This document shows positions 42,901 through 53,861 of a stretch of DNA of 64,000 bases, piece after piece; positions within the stretch are counted from its first letter, which is position 1; each line of letters opens with the position of its first letter. The DNA is from JASLEW01 sp035544895 (GTDB lineage: Bacteria; Acidobacteriota; Thermoanaerobaculia; Multivoradales; UBA5704), in assembly GCA_035544895.1 (NCBI GenBank), contig DASZZM010000031.1, positions 1-64,000 on the forward strand, read 5' to 3'. The translations under genes were made by a program, and so were the position numbers. Below the pieces are notes generated by a model. The model was not told the DNA's origin. It was given only the letters and a program-made list of their open reading frames with translations, and searched no databases.

Positions 42901-43763
42901 TCCGCCGCTTCGCCTCTCCCGCCGACTTCAAGCGCTCCCTCGAAGAGCGACTCCGGAGCGTGGCGGAAGCCCAGCAGCGGGATCTCAATTCCGTCCGGCT
43001 GAATCTCGTGCTCGAGCGCTTCTTGGCCCGCCTCTTCGCCGAGCCCCATCCATTCTGGCTGCTCAAAGGAGGCTTTGCCCTGGAGCTGCGCTTCCGCCCC
43101 CATGCCCGCACCACCAAGGATATCGACCTCGGGATGAACGAGATGACGGCGGTGAGCGCCGCCGCGGCAACTACGCTTCACGAGCAGCTAAAGCGCGCCG
43201 CCGAGCGCGACCTTGGTGACTTCCTGACCTTCACGGTCGCGGCGCCGCGCTCCTTGCGGGGCGTCGCGCGCGCCACAACCAGGTTTCCCTGCCAAGCGAC
43301 GCTCGCCGCGAAGCTCTACTCGCGGTTTCACGTCGATGTCGGGCTCGGTGACCCGCTTACGGAGCCGCCGGAACAGCTGGTCGGCGCTCCCTGGCTCGAC
43401 TTTGCGGGCGTCCCGCCGGCGATCGTGCTCGCGGTACCCGTAGCGCAACAGTTCGCCGAGAAGATCCACGCCTATACCCTGCCCCGCAGCGACCGCCCGA
43501 ACACCCGCATGAAGGATCTCGTCGATCTCGTACGCCTCATCGAGAGCCCATGGTTGGAGGTGAAGAGAGTCAGGCTCGCCCTGCACGCTACATTCGACAA
43601 CCGAAATTCACATCCATTGCCGGCGGAGCTTCCCCCACCACCGCCCGCCTGGGCGCCGGAGTATGGCGCCCTGGCCGCCCAAGCCAACCTCAAGGCCACG
43701 ACTCTCGAGAGGGGATTCGACCGACTTAGGACGCTCTGGCTCGATCAGGCGCTGGGAGTGTAG
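42897..43763 (+). CDS. abiEii: AbiEii/AbiGii-type nucleotidyltransferase toxin
   Basis: This 288-aa protein begins at a TTG overlapping the antitoxin stop. It carries the DUF1814/AbiEii nucleotidyltransferase motif (FWLLKGGFALELRF, then RTTKDIDLGM supplying the metal-binding Asp residues) and the downstream AEKIHAYTLPR..RNTRMKDLVDL-type segment. AbiEii toxins transfer nucleotides to target RNA, causing abortive phage infection or growth arrest. All core motifs are present, so the module is probably functional. Confidence 0.87.
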   Translation: MIRRFASPADFKRSLEERLRSVAEAQQRDLNSVRLNLVLERFLARLFAEPHPFWLLKGGFALELRFRPHARTTKDIDLGMNEMTAVSAAAATTLHEQLKRAAERDLGDFLTFTVAAPRSLRGVARATTRFPCQATLAAKLYSRFHVDVGLGDPLTEPPEQLVGAPWLDFAGVPPAIVLAVPVAQQFAEKIHAYTLPRSDRPNTRMKDLVDLVRLIESPWLEVKRVRLALHATFDNRNSHPLPAELPPPPPAWAPEYGALAAQANLKATTLERGFDRLRTLWLDQALGV

Positions 43764-44076
43764 GGACGAGGGATCGATCCGCACGACCCCTGCTGCCGTT
43801 GGCAAATAATCTGCGGCCAACAAGTGACACCAAACCGACCGCCAAAGGAACTCGGGTCGTGTAGCTCGTTGTGGATTTTGACGAATGGGGCGAGCAGTAG
43901 CTGTCCATGGAATCAATGACTTATAACGATCAGGAGGTTCTGGCCTTCGCTTCGGCGATTGCTTCGGCAATGACCTGCTCGGTCACGCCGAGGCGGCGCA
44001 GACTGTCTACGACAACCTTCATTTGGTCGGTCTCGAGCCCAGCACCACGGGCGCAGCAGTAGGAGTGGCAGATCCT
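43764..44076. other. Intergenic stretch with a short gene remnant
   Basis: No complete gene is supported in these 313 bases. A 30-codon minus-strand frame at 44022-43930 (MKVVVDSLRRLGVTEQVI, ending AKARTS) reads like the C-terminal end of a larger protein, leaving a truncated tail between the AbiE pair and the VapBC pair. Confidence 0.35.
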
Positions 44077-44093
44077 TACACCACAATGGTGTA
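44077..44093. promoter_or_regulatory. Palindromic operator of VapBC pair 1
   Basis: TACACC-ACAAT-GGTGTA is a perfect 6-base inverted repeat about 30 bases upstream of the antitoxin start, with TTATAG following at 44107-44112. VapB-type antitoxins bind such repeats to repress their own operon. Confidence 0.5.
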
Positions 44094-44121
44094 CACTGTG
44101 GCCGTGTTATAGGACAAGGAC

Positions 44122-44346
44122 ATGAAGAACATTACCCTGAGCGCCGAGGAGCACCTGATCGAGGCTGCCCGCGCCCGCGCGCGGGCCGAGCGCACCACGC
44201 TTAACGAGCAGTTCCGCCGCTGGCTGGGCGAATACGCCCGACGCCAAGAGAAGGCGGACGCGGCAATGGCGGTGATCGACGAGCTGCGCGGCAGGCTGCG
44301 CACCGGGGGGCGCAGGTTCACCCGGTCGGAGATGAATGAGCGCTGA
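44122..44346 (+). CDS. VapB/CopG-like antitoxin, pair 1
   Basis: The 74-aa protein starts MKNITLSAEEHLIEAARARARAERTTLNEQFRRWL, a ribbon-helix-helix layout (short N-terminal strand, two helices), and ends in a charged tail expected to occupy the toxin active site. AAGGA lies just before the ATG. It overlaps the PIN-domain toxin gene by 11 bases. Confidence 0.85.
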   Translation: MKNITLSAEEHLIEAARARARAERTTLNEQFRRWLGEYARRQEKADAAMAVIDELRGRLRTGGRRFTRSEMNER

Positions 44347-44770
44347 TTTCCTCGACTCGAACGTCTTCGTCTATCTGTTCGACGAGACCGACGCGCGCCG
44401 GCGCGAGATAGCGCGGCGCATCGTCCACGAGGGGCTCGAGTCCGGTGACGCCTGCATTAGCTTCCAGGTCGTTCAGGAGACGCTCGCCGTCCTTACCGGC
44501 AAGCTGAAGAGGCGGGCAACGCCGGCCGACGCGCGCCGCTTTCTCGACGGTGTCCTGGCGCCGCTCTGGCGGGTGATGCCAAGCCCGTCGCTCTACGAGC
44601 GCGGACTGGAGCTAAAGGAGCGCTACGCGCTCGGTTTCTATGATGCGCTGATCGTCGCTGCAGCGCTCGAAGCGGGCTGCACGCGTCTCTGGAGCGAGGA
44701 CATGCAGGACGGGCTGCGCGTCGACCGCCTGACGATCCGCAACCCTTTTGCGAAGCGAGCCGCCAAGTAG
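44336..44770 (+). CDS. PIN-domain RNase toxin (VapC-like), pair 1
   Basis: This 144-aa protein has a PIN domain: FLDSNVFVYLFDETD (first catalytic Asp), an early Glu in SFQVVQETL, and the later acidic cluster YALGFYDALIVAAALEAGCTRLWSEDMQDG. Four acidic metal-binding positions are present. VapC toxins cleave RNA, commonly tRNAs or rRNA. Overlap with the antitoxin gene shows coupled expression. Confidence 0.88.
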   Translation: MSADFLDSNVFVYLFDETDARRREIARRIVHEGLESGDACISFQVVQETLAVLTGKLKRRATPADARRFLDGVLAPLWRVMPSPSLYERGLELKERYALGFYDALIVAAALEAGCTRLWSEDMQDGLRVDRLTIRNPFAKRAAK

Positions 44771-44799
44771 GGGTCACTGGCGCTCGCTGCCGCAGACGG

Positions 44800-47223
44800 C
44801 TACCAGGAATCGTCGCGCAGGGCACGGAGGGGATCGATGCGCACGGCCCGCCGGGCGGGCAGGTAGCTGGCTCCGATGGCGACCGCGGCGAGAACCAGGG
44901 GTACCGCCGAGAAAGTGCCGGGATCGGTCGCGCTGATGCCGACGAGGGAGCCCGAGAGCAGGCGGGTGAGCCCGAAGGCGCCGAGGAGGCCGGCCGCCAG
45001 TCCGGCAGCGACGAGGACCACGGCCTGCCCGATCACCATGCCCAGCACCGTTCGCGCCTGCGCCCCGAGGGCCATGCGGACGCCGATCTCCCGGGTGCGC
45101 CGTCCGACCGTGTACGACATCACCCCGTAGATGCCAATCGCGGCGAGCAGCAGCGAGATGCCGGCGAACAGCGCCAGCAAGGTCATGAAGAATCGCGGCT
45201 GGGCGATCGAATCGCTGACCACTTGTTCCATGGTCGCAAGGCCGATGACCGGGAGGTCGGGATCGAGGTCGAGGACCTGCCGGCGCGCCGCCGCCGCGAG
45301 CCCGGAGGGATCGGACGCCGTCCTGACCAGGAGCGTCGCCTCCCCGACCCCCACCTGCTCGATCGCGGCATAGAAGATGGGGCTCGGGGCGGCCGCGAGC
45401 CCACGATCTCGAATGTCGCCGACGATGCCCACGATCTCCCCGCCCAAGCGATCCGGCCCTGGCCGAGCCGAGAGCCTGACGCGGTGGCCGATCGCGTCGC
45501 CACCGGGCCAGAACTTTCGCGCCGCCGCGGCGCTGGCCAGCAGGACCGGCGGCGCGCCGCGCCTGTCGCGGGCGTCAAAGAGCCGGCCGCGCAGCAGCGG
45601 GATGCCGAGCGTCGCGAAATATCCTCGGCTGGCGACGCGCGCCTGGATGTGGCCATCATCCTCTCCCGCGCGTCTCGCCGGCGCGCCCTCGACGGTGAAC
45701 GAGCTCGAGAAACCGAACCCGGTCAAGGGCAGTCCGAAGACCGCGCCTGCGGAACGGGCGCCGGGGAGGGCGGTGAGGCGGTCGAGGAGGCGGCCATAGA
45801 AGAGCGCCATCCGCTCGCCGTCCGGGTACTTCGCCTCGGGGAGGGAAAGGTCGAGCTTGAGGACGTTGGCGGGCCGAAAGCCGGGGTCGGCCGAAGCCAT
45901 CCCGATGAAGCTCCGGATCAACAACCCGGCGCCGGTCAAGAGAATCAGGGCCAGCGCCAGCTCGGCGACGACCAGCAGGCCGCGGATGCGGCCTCCCCGG
46001 CGATCCAACGCCCCGGCCCGCCCCGCCCCGCGCAGTGCCAGGTCGGGGTTCGGCCGCGAGACGGTCAGCGCCGGGCTCAGCCCGGCGAGCGTTCCCACGA
46101 GCAGTGTGATGGCCAGCAGATAGCCGAGAACGGCCGGGTTGAGCTGGACCTGGTCGAGGTTGGGGATGTCGCGCGGGGCGAAGCGCACGATGAGGTCGAC
46201 GGCCCAGTTGGCGACGGGCAGGGCGGCCACACCGGCTCCCAAGGAAAGCAGCAGGCTCTCGGTGAGGAGCTGGCGCAGAAGCTGGCCGCGGGTCGCGCCG
46301 AGGGCGGTCCGGACGGCGAGCTCGCCGCCGCGTCCGGCGGCTCTGGCCAGCAGCAGGTTGGAGATGTTGGCGCAGGCGATGAGGGCCACGAGCCCCACCG
46401 CCCCGAGCAGCAGCAGGAGCGCCGGCCGGACTCGGCCCACGATCTCGTCGGGGAGCAGCGTAAGCTCCGAGGTCCAGTTCTGATTGGTCGTCGGATGCTC
46501 TCGGCGCAGGCGGCCGGCAAGCACGGAGAGCTCCTGCGCGGCGCGCTCGAAGGTGAAGCCGCCCCGCAGCCTGCCGACGGCGGCGAGATAGTGCGCTCCC
46601 CGCTGGGTACCGACGTTCGGGGGGAAGCTCAGCGGCATCCAGAGGTCAGAGCCGCTGACCGGGAAGCGAAACTGCGCCGGCATCACTCCGACGAGGCGAT
46701 AGCGCTGGCCGTCCAGTGTGATGAGCCGCCCGAGCACACGCGGGGCGGCGCCGAAGCGGCGTGACCAGAGACGGTGGCTGAGCACCACGACTTTGTCGCG
46801 GCCGGCGACGAACTCCTCCGGCGCCGGCAAGCGCCCGAGAAGAGGGGAAATCCCCAGCACCGGGAAGAAGTCCGCGGTGACCGACCAGCCCTCGATCTGC
46901 TCCGCCGCTCCATCACCGGTCAAGGCGACGAGCTCCGGTGAATAGGCGCCCAGACCCGACAGGCTCCGGGCCATTCGGTAGTCGAAGAAGTTGGGCGGCG
47001 ACAGTGTGAAGTGCTCGAAACCCTGGACCTGGTTGCGTTCATGAAGCGCCACCAGGCGCTCGGGGGCGGCGAAGGGCAAGGGGCGCAGCAGCACTCCTTC
47101 GACGACGCTGAAGATGGCGGTATTGGCGCCGATTCCGAGCGCCAGGATGAGCATCGCCGTGGCGGCAAACCCAGGGTTTCTGCCCAGCACTCTGAGGGCA
47201 AAACGCAGATCGTCGTGCATCAT
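44800..47223 (-). CDS. FtsX/MacB-type duplicated ABC permease without ATPase
   Basis: This 807-aa protein of the acidobacterial duplicated orphan permease type starts DLRFALRVLGRNPGF then MLILALGIGANTAIFSVVEGVLLRPLPF. It has two MacB periplasmic core domains, each followed by an FtsX three-helix block; the C-terminal block contains GIYGVMSYTVGRRTREIGVRMALGAQARTV and ends PLRALRDD. In the first block, ALGATRGQLLRQLLTES is visible. No ATPase gene is adjacent. The family is thought to couple with unlinked LolD-like ATPases. AGGAGG precedes the ATG at 47223. Confidence 0.88.
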   Translation of the reverse strand: MMHDDLRFALRVLGRNPGFAATAMLILALGIGANTAIFSVVEGVLLRPLPFAAPERLVALHERNQVQGFEHFTLSPPNFFDYRMARSLSGLGAYSPELVALTGDGAAEQIEGWSVTADFFPVLGISPLLGRLPAPEEFVAGRDKVVVLSHRLWSRRFGAAPRVLGRLITLDGQRYRLVGVMPAQFRFPVSGSDLWMPLSFPPNVGTQRGAHYLAAVGRLRGGFTFERAAQELSVLAGRLRREHPTTNQNWTSELTLLPDEIVGRVRPALLLLLGAVGLVALIACANISNLLLARAAGRGGELAVRTALGATRGQLLRQLLTESLLLSLGAGVAALPVANWAVDLIVRFAPRDIPNLDQVQLNPAVLGYLLAITLLVGTLAGLSPALTVSRPNPDLALRGAGRAGALDRRGGRIRGLLVVAELALALILLTGAGLLIRSFIGMASADPGFRPANVLKLDLSLPEAKYPDGERMALFYGRLLDRLTALPGARSAGAVFGLPLTGFGFSSSFTVEGAPARRAGEDDGHIQARVASRGYFATLGIPLLRGRLFDARDRRGAPPVLLASAAAARKFWPGGDAIGHRVRLSARPGPDRLGGEIVGIVGDIRDRGLAAAPSPIFYAAIEQVGVGEATLLVRTASDPSGLAAAARRQVLDLDPDLPVIGLATMEQVVSDSIAQPRFFMTLLALFAGISLLLAAIGIYGVMSYTVGRRTREIGVRMALGAQARTVLGMVIGQAVVLVAAGLAAGLLGAFGLTRLLSGSLVGISATDPGTFSAVPLVLAAVAIGASYLPARRAVRIDPLRALRDDSW

Positions 47224-47434
47224 CTGGAGCCTCCTGCGGGCGCCGCTCCGGCAGGCGGCGGACTGTCTGACCGCCTTCCTCGCATCCAGCACGTTCGCCG
47301 CCTGTGGCGCTTGAGCTACCGGGGGTGGTGAGCAAGTTCGATGCCCATGCGCGTGCCCTCAGCCTGGCGCGACCGACCTCGCCTTCCACCGTGCGCTCGT
47401 GGGAAACCGCCGTCCCGGAACCGGACGCGCGCTA

Positions 47435-47532
47435 CCATCGGATCGCCCCCCGCAACCCCTCGATCCCCTTCCCTCCCCTCCGGGGGGGAAGGGGACGCCC
47501 CCGCCCCTGCCGCACGGACGAGTTTCGTCTCA
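47435..47532 (+). repeat. Dispersed repeat R2, copy b
   Basis: This copy is nearly identical to copy a in its core. Its right end (GACGAGTTTCGTCTCAG) runs into the stop codon of the ArsR-type gene on the opposite strand (TCA at 47530-47532). It accounts for much of the 306-base gap between the permease start and that gene. Confidence 0.85.
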
Positions 47533-47883
47533 GTCATCTTCCACAGCCGCCTTCAGCCGTCCAAGCGCCTCGTCCCAGCGTTGCGAGATCCGCTCCAGCG
47601 AGCGCCGCGCCTCGTCGAGCGGCGCGGCCTCCAGCTGCCAGAGCTGCTGGCGTCCCTGGCGCACGCCGCGCGCGAGGCCGGCGCCGGCCAGCACCCGCAG
47701 GTGCTTGGCGACCGCCTGGCGGGTCACGCCGGCACCGTCGCTGAGTCGCGAGATTGAGAGCGGCCCCTCCCGGCCGAGGCGGGCAACCAGGCGTAATCGC
47801 CTCTGGTCGCCCAGGGCCGCGAACACCGGGGCAGTGTCCTCGAATGACGCGGCTTCCGCGCGCCTATTCCGTCTGGCCGACAT
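47530..47883 (-). CDS. ArsR-family winged-helix transcriptional regulator
   Basis: The 117-aa protein has an ArsR-type winged helix (VFAALGDQRRLRLVARLGREGPLSISRLSDGAGVTRQAVAKHLRVLAGAGLARGVRQGRQQLW) and a short C-terminal helix. It overlaps the end of the SRPBCC gene by 20 bases. ArsR-SRPBCC pairs of this kind are widespread, and the regulator normally represses its own operon in response to an unknown ligand. Confidence 0.88.
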   Translation of the reverse strand: MSARRNRRAEAASFEDTAPVFAALGDQRRLRLVARLGREGPLSISRLSDGAGVTRQAVAKHLRVLAGAGLARGVRQGRQQLWQLEAAPLDEARRSLERISQRWDEALGRLKAAVEDD

Positions 47884-48328
47884 ACCGAGCGATGTTCTGG
47901 AGCTGCGCCGCCCAGCCTGCCGAGTTCATGCGGAACGCCTCTGCTCGGCGCGCGAGCGGGATTCTGTCGAAGCCGGACTCCGTCACCTTGACGCGTGTTC
48001 CTTGGGGGACTTCTTCCAGCTCGAACACCACCAGGGTGGTGGGCTCGTTCGAGTAGTCCTGCTGGGGATCGACCGCATACGGGTGCCAGCGCCAGGAGAA
48101 GAGATGCTCCGGCTCCATGCGCTCGACGTGGACTTCGAGCGTCAGGTGCTCGTACCCGGGAGACGTGATCTTCCCTTCCGCGCGTGCGCCCGCCACGAAC
48201 GGGTCCTTCATCTCGACCCCGAACCACTTGCCAAACTCCCGGGAGTCCGTGATCGCCCGCCACACCTTGGCGCGCGGTGCACGAACCACGATTTCCTTCT
48301 CGATCCGGTCGGTACTGGTCTCAGTCAT
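47864..48328 (-). CDS. SRPBCC/AHSA1-like protein, paired with ArsR
   Basis: The 154-aa protein has an AHSA1-type fold: RIEKEIVVRAPRAKVWRAITDSREFGKWFGVE, then MEPEHLFSWRWHPYAVD, TLVVFELEEVPQGTRVKVTESGFD and AGWAAQLQNIARYV. The ATG at 48328 has AGGAGG seven bases upstream. That ribosome-binding site lies inside the palindrome at 48329-48348, so binding of a regulator there would block both transcription and translation. Confidence 0.85.
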   Translation of the reverse strand: MTETSTDRIEKEIVVRAPRAKVWRAITDSREFGKWFGVEMKDPFVAGARAEGKITSPGYEHLTLEVHVERMEPEHLFSWRWHPYAVDPQQDYSNEPTTLVVFELEEVPQGTRVKVTESGFDRIPLARRAEAFRMNSAGWAAQLQNIARYVGQTE

Positions 48329-48348
48329 ATGCAACCTCCTGGTTGCAT
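48329..48348. promoter_or_regulatory. Palindrome over the SRPBCC-ArsR ribosome-binding site
   Basis: ATGCAACC-TCCT-GGTTGCAT is a perfect 8-base inverted repeat whose centre is the AGGA of the SRPBCC ribosome-binding site (minus strand). It is the likely operator of the ArsR-type regulator and could also fold as an RNA hairpin that hides the site. Confidence 0.65.
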
Positions 48349-48371
48349 GTTAACTCGGGACCGGACTTAAT

Positions 48372-48387
48372 GCAACCGTCCGGTTGC
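48372..48387. promoter_or_regulatory. Second palindrome of the SRPBCC-ArsR operon
   Basis: GCAACCG-TC-CGGTTGC is a perfect 7-base inverted repeat sharing the GCAACC/GGTTGC half-sites of the first palindrome. The centres are 41 bases (about four helical turns) apart, on the same helical face, consistent with cooperative operator binding between the divergent SRPBCC-ArsR and VapBC genes. Confidence 0.6.
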
Positions 48388-48396
48388 CTTGCCGGC

Positions 48397-48425
48397 TTGA
48401 CGCTGGCGGGAACGGTCGGTAGACT
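48397..48425 (+). promoter_or_regulatory. Promoter of VapBC pair 2, possibly leaderless
   Basis: TTGACG (48397-48402), a 17-base spacer and TAGACT (48420-48425). The expected transcript start falls at the ATG at 48433, so the antitoxin mRNA would have little or no leader. Confidence 0.4.
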
Positions 48426-48432
48426 TATACAC

Positions 48433-48669
48433 ATGAAACGTACAAATCTTGTGTTGAATGAGGACCTTCTCGAGGAAGCGGTTCGGCTCAGCGGCGAGCG
48501 GACCTATTCGCGCGCGGTCGAAAGGGCGCTCGAGGAGTTCGTGCGCCGGATCCGCGCCGGCCGGATCCTCGAGCTCGCGGGGTCCGGCCTCTGGGAAGGC
48601 GACCTGGCGGAGATGCGGCGCGATCGGCACGTCAGGCGCCCGCGGCCGGCCGCGAAGGGCGCATCTTGA
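48433..48669 (+). CDS. VapB-like antitoxin, pair 2
   Basis: This 78-aa protein begins MKRTNLVLNEDLLEEAVRLSGERTYSRAVERALEEFVRR, the ribbon-helix-helix start typical of VapB antitoxins that carry a KRTNLVLDE N-terminus, followed by a helical toxin-binding tail (ILELAGSGLWEGDLAEMRRD). It overlaps the toxin start by four bases. Confidence 0.88.
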   Translation: MKRTNLVLNEDLLEEAVRLSGERTYSRAVERALEEFVRRIRAGRILELAGSGLWEGDLAEMRRDRHVRRPRPAAKGAS

Positions 48670-49055
48670 TCCTCGTCGATACCTCGATCTGGATCGAAAT
48701 CTTCCGCAAACCCAGCCGGGTCCAGCTGGGAGAGGTGGCCGAGCTCGACGAGATCGTCACCTGCCTGCCGATCATCCAGGAGGTGCTACAAGGCTTCCGC
48801 GACGAACGTGCCCACCGCATCGCGCGCGAGGCGATGCTCGCGCTGCCCATAGTCGAGGCGCCTCTACGGACCGAGCGCTTCCTCGAGGCGGCCGAACTCT
48901 ACCGTGCCGCCCGCCGTACAGGCCTGACCGTCCGCTCCGCCGCCGACTGCCTGATCGCCGCCTGCGCCCTACGGAATCACCTCACCGTGGCGCACCGCGA
49001 CCGCGACTTCGATCTCCTCGCCCGCATCTCTCCCCTATCCGTCCAGAGCCTCTAG
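48666..49055 (+). CDS. PIN-domain RNase toxin (VapC), pair 2
   Basis: This 129-aa protein starts at a TTG with MILVDTSIWIEIFRKP (first catalytic Asp), an early Glu in LPIIQEVLQGF, and the C-terminal SAADCLIAACALRNHLTVAHRDRDFDLLARI with the remaining acidic residues. It is a complete PIN domain and canonical partner of the upstream VapB. It converges tightly on the pyrophosphatase gene (3-base gap). Confidence 0.9.
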   Translation: MILVDTSIWIEIFRKPSRVQLGEVAELDEIVTCLPIIQEVLQGFRDERAHRIAREAMLALPIVEAPLRTERFLEAAELYRAARRTGLTVRSAADCLIAACALRNHLTVAHRDRDFDLLARISPLSVQSL

Positions 49056-49058
49056 GCT

Positions 49059-51518
<2,460 letters not shown>

Positions 51519-51750
51519 GGTTTCCTCCAGATTCATTGCAACCCCAGGTGGGGGAGACGGTGCGAAGCGCGAGCGGAGCCCTGCCGAGCCCTCTCCCGGG
51601 GCACCTCGGCAGCTTCCGGCGCGCTGGCGTTTCCTATTTGGGCCCGTGGACCTGCATCCGCGGCGATCCGACACCGGATCGCCGGCGCGGCACCGGCCCT
51701 GATCAGAACGCTCGACGCTATCACAAGCTCGCAGCTCGCCGCCACGCCGA

Positions 51751-51845
51751 TAGAACGAAATTCCCAGCTGCGAGAGGGCGGGGGCGTCCCCTTCCCCCCC
51801 GGAGGGGAGGGAAGGGGATCGAGGGGTTGCGGGGGGAGATCCAAT
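51751..51845 (-). repeat. Dispersed repeat R2, copy c (inverted)
   Basis: The same core as copies a and b on the opposite strand, including the GGGGAAGG hairpin arms and the CCCTCTCGCAG...TTTCGTTCT end. It is the only structure I see in the 436-base gap between the pyrophosphatase and CocE genes (51519-51954). Confidence 0.85.
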
Positions 51846-51954
51846 GGATGCATCGAGTAGTCCATCACCGCCACATCGCAGTGCTGATTCATCCCTCGGT
51901 ATCGGCACAGCCGGTGGAGGCTGCGGCTGGTAGCATCGCACCGGAGGTCTTCCC

Positions 51955-53748
51955 ATGCCGAGATGGTCCTGTTCGCGCCGGGCGGCGGGCACCGCCATCC
52001 TTGCCGCCGCGAGCGTCCTCGCCTGTCTGCCCTGGCTCGCGGCGCGTGCATTGGCGTCGGCCGACGACGATTCCAGCATCGAGCTGACCTGGGGCGTCAA
52101 GATCCCGATGCGGGACGGCATCCGCCTGAACGCGACGCTCTACCGGCCGCGAAGATCCGCGCAGAAGGTGCCGGCGCTCTTCCGCCTCAACCCCTATACC
52201 CCCGACTCCTTCCACCGCGAGGCCAAGGACCTGGCACGCCACGGCTATGCCTTCGCGGCGGTCGACGTGCGCGGGCGCGGCAACTCGGAAGGGAGCTTCG
52301 AGCCGGCTGCGCACGACGGGCGCGACGGCGCCGACGTCGTCGAGTGGCTGGCCAGCCAGACCTGGTCGAACGGCAAGGTGGGGATGTTCGGAGAGTCCTA
52401 CCTGGGGCGCGCGGTGTGGAGCACGCTGAAGGAGCACCCCGCGCACCTCGCCGCCGCCGCACCCCTCACCCCGGGCTATCCCCTGCTCTTCTGGAAGAAC
52501 ATCCTGACGCCCGACATGATGCCGTTCCTCTTGCAAACCGCCGGGGCCACCATCAACAACAACATCGCCCTCGACGACGCCTTCTGGATCGCTCGCTACC
52601 GCGAGCTCTACCTCGGGCACCTTCCGCTGCGCCAGTTCGACCGCCTGGCGGGCCTCCCTTCGGCGATTTTCCAGCGCTACCTCGACCACCCGGCGCACGA
52701 CGACTTCTGGAGCGCGATCCCGCCGCGACCCGACGACTACCGGCGGCTGGATCTCCCCCTCCTCACCATCACCGGCCTTTACGACACCCACACGTCGGCT
52801 TCGCTCTTTTACTTTCGTCAGCACCGGCGCTACGCACCACCCGCCGGCCGCGACCGCCACTACCTGGTGATCGGTCCGTGGGACCATGGCGGGATCACCC
52901 ACCCGCGGCGCGAGGTGGGCGGCCTGAGCTTCGGCCCCGCGAGCATGGTCGACACGCAGGCGCTGCTCCGCGAATGGTTCGACTTCGCGCTCGCTGGAGC
53001 GCCGCGTCCGGCCTTCCTCCGCAAGCAGGTCGCCTATTACGTCGCCGGGGCCGAGGAGTGGCGCTACGCCGACCGCCTCGACGAGGTGACCGGCGTCACG
53101 CGCAAGCTCTACCTGGCCTCGGACGGATCGGCCGCCGACGTCTTCCACTCGGGGCGGCTCGGCCCGGAACCGCCCCGGGCGGGGGCTCCCCGCGCCGACC
53201 GCTGGACCTACGACCCGCTCGACACCCGGCCGGAGGAGCTCGATCGCGAGCCGGTCGACGCCTGGGCTACCACCCAGCGCTACGCCCTCAACCTCTACGG
53301 CGAGGGCGCCGTCTATCATGGCGAGCCATTCGCCGCGCCTGCCGAGATCGCGGGCGAGCCGCGCCTGTCCGTGTGGATCGCCATGGACGTGCCCGATGCC
53401 GACTTCGTCGCGACCCTCTACCTGATGACGCAGGAGGGCGGCAGCATCCTCCTGGGCGAGGACAGCCTGCGCGCCCGCTACCGCCGCTCGGCCGAAGGCG
53501 AGGAGCTGGTCCGTCCCGGCGCGGTCGAGCGCTACGACTTCGCTTTCCCCTTCCATGCCCGCGTCGTCCCGCGCGGCAGCCGGCTGCGCCTCGTCGTGCG
53601 CAGTCCGAACAACATCTATTGGGAGAAGAACTACGGCAGCGGCGGAGCGGTGGCCGACGAATCGGGCAAGGATGCCCGCACCGCTCACCTGACTCTCTAC
53701 CACGACGCCGCGCACCCGAGCGCCCTCGACCTGCCGCTCGCACGCTGA
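51955..53748 (+). CDS. CocE/NonD family secreted hydrolase
   Basis: The 597-aa exported enzyme has a signal peptide (MPRWSCSRRAAGTAILAAASVLACLPWLA). The alpha/beta-hydrolase domain shows IPMRDGIRLNATLYRP, AVDVRGRGNSEG, nucleophile Ser148 in MFGESYLGR, the acid in TGLYDTHT and His in IGPWDHGG. The last 200 residues form the jelly-roll typical of X-prolyl dipeptidyl peptidase/CocE proteins (RLSVWIAMDVPDADFVATL). It probably cleaves esters or dipeptides outside the cytoplasm. Confidence 0.88.
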   Translation: MPRWSCSRRAAGTAILAAASVLACLPWLAARALASADDDSSIELTWGVKIPMRDGIRLNATLYRPRRSAQKVPALFRLNPYTPDSFHREAKDLARHGYAFAAVDVRGRGNSEGSFEPAAHDGRDGADVVEWLASQTWSNGKVGMFGESYLGRAVWSTLKEHPAHLAAAAPLTPGYPLLFWKNILTPDMMPFLLQTAGATINNNIALDDAFWIARYRELYLGHLPLRQFDRLAGLPSAIFQRYLDHPAHDDFWSAIPPRPDDYRRLDLPLLTITGLYDTHTSASLFYFRQHRRYAPPAGRDRHYLVIGPWDHGGITHPRREVGGLSFGPASMVDTQALLREWFDFALAGAPRPAFLRKQVAYYVAGAEEWRYADRLDEVTGVTRKLYLASDGSAADVFHSGRLGPEPPRAGAPRADRWTYDPLDTRPEELDREPVDAWATTQRYALNLYGEGAVYHGEPFAAPAEIAGEPRLSVWIAMDVPDADFVATLYLMTQEGGSILLGEDSLRARYRRSAEGEELVRPGAVERYDFAFPFHARVVPRGSRLRLVVRSPNNIYWEKNYGSGGAVADESGKDARTAHLTLYHDAAHPSALDLPLAR

Positions 53749-53861
53749 ATGCGAGCTGGCCCTCTATAATAGCCGGGTCTTTACAACCGATTCCCGTCCG
53801 GAGCAGTCGCAGCTCGTCTCCTCGCGCCAGCGGCAAGCAAGAGGCCCTTTCGGAAGAGCAG

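Noticed and set aside
43608..43970. Minus-strand frame of 120 codons overlapping the AbiEii 3' end
   Set aside because: It overlaps a well-supported toxin gene, has no ribosome-binding site and shows no domain.
51963..53861. N-terminal extension of the pseudokinase through the CocE gene
   Set aside because: The frame is open but encodes Arg/Pro-rich sequence antiphase to a well-supported hydrolase. The kinase domain begins naturally at 53862.
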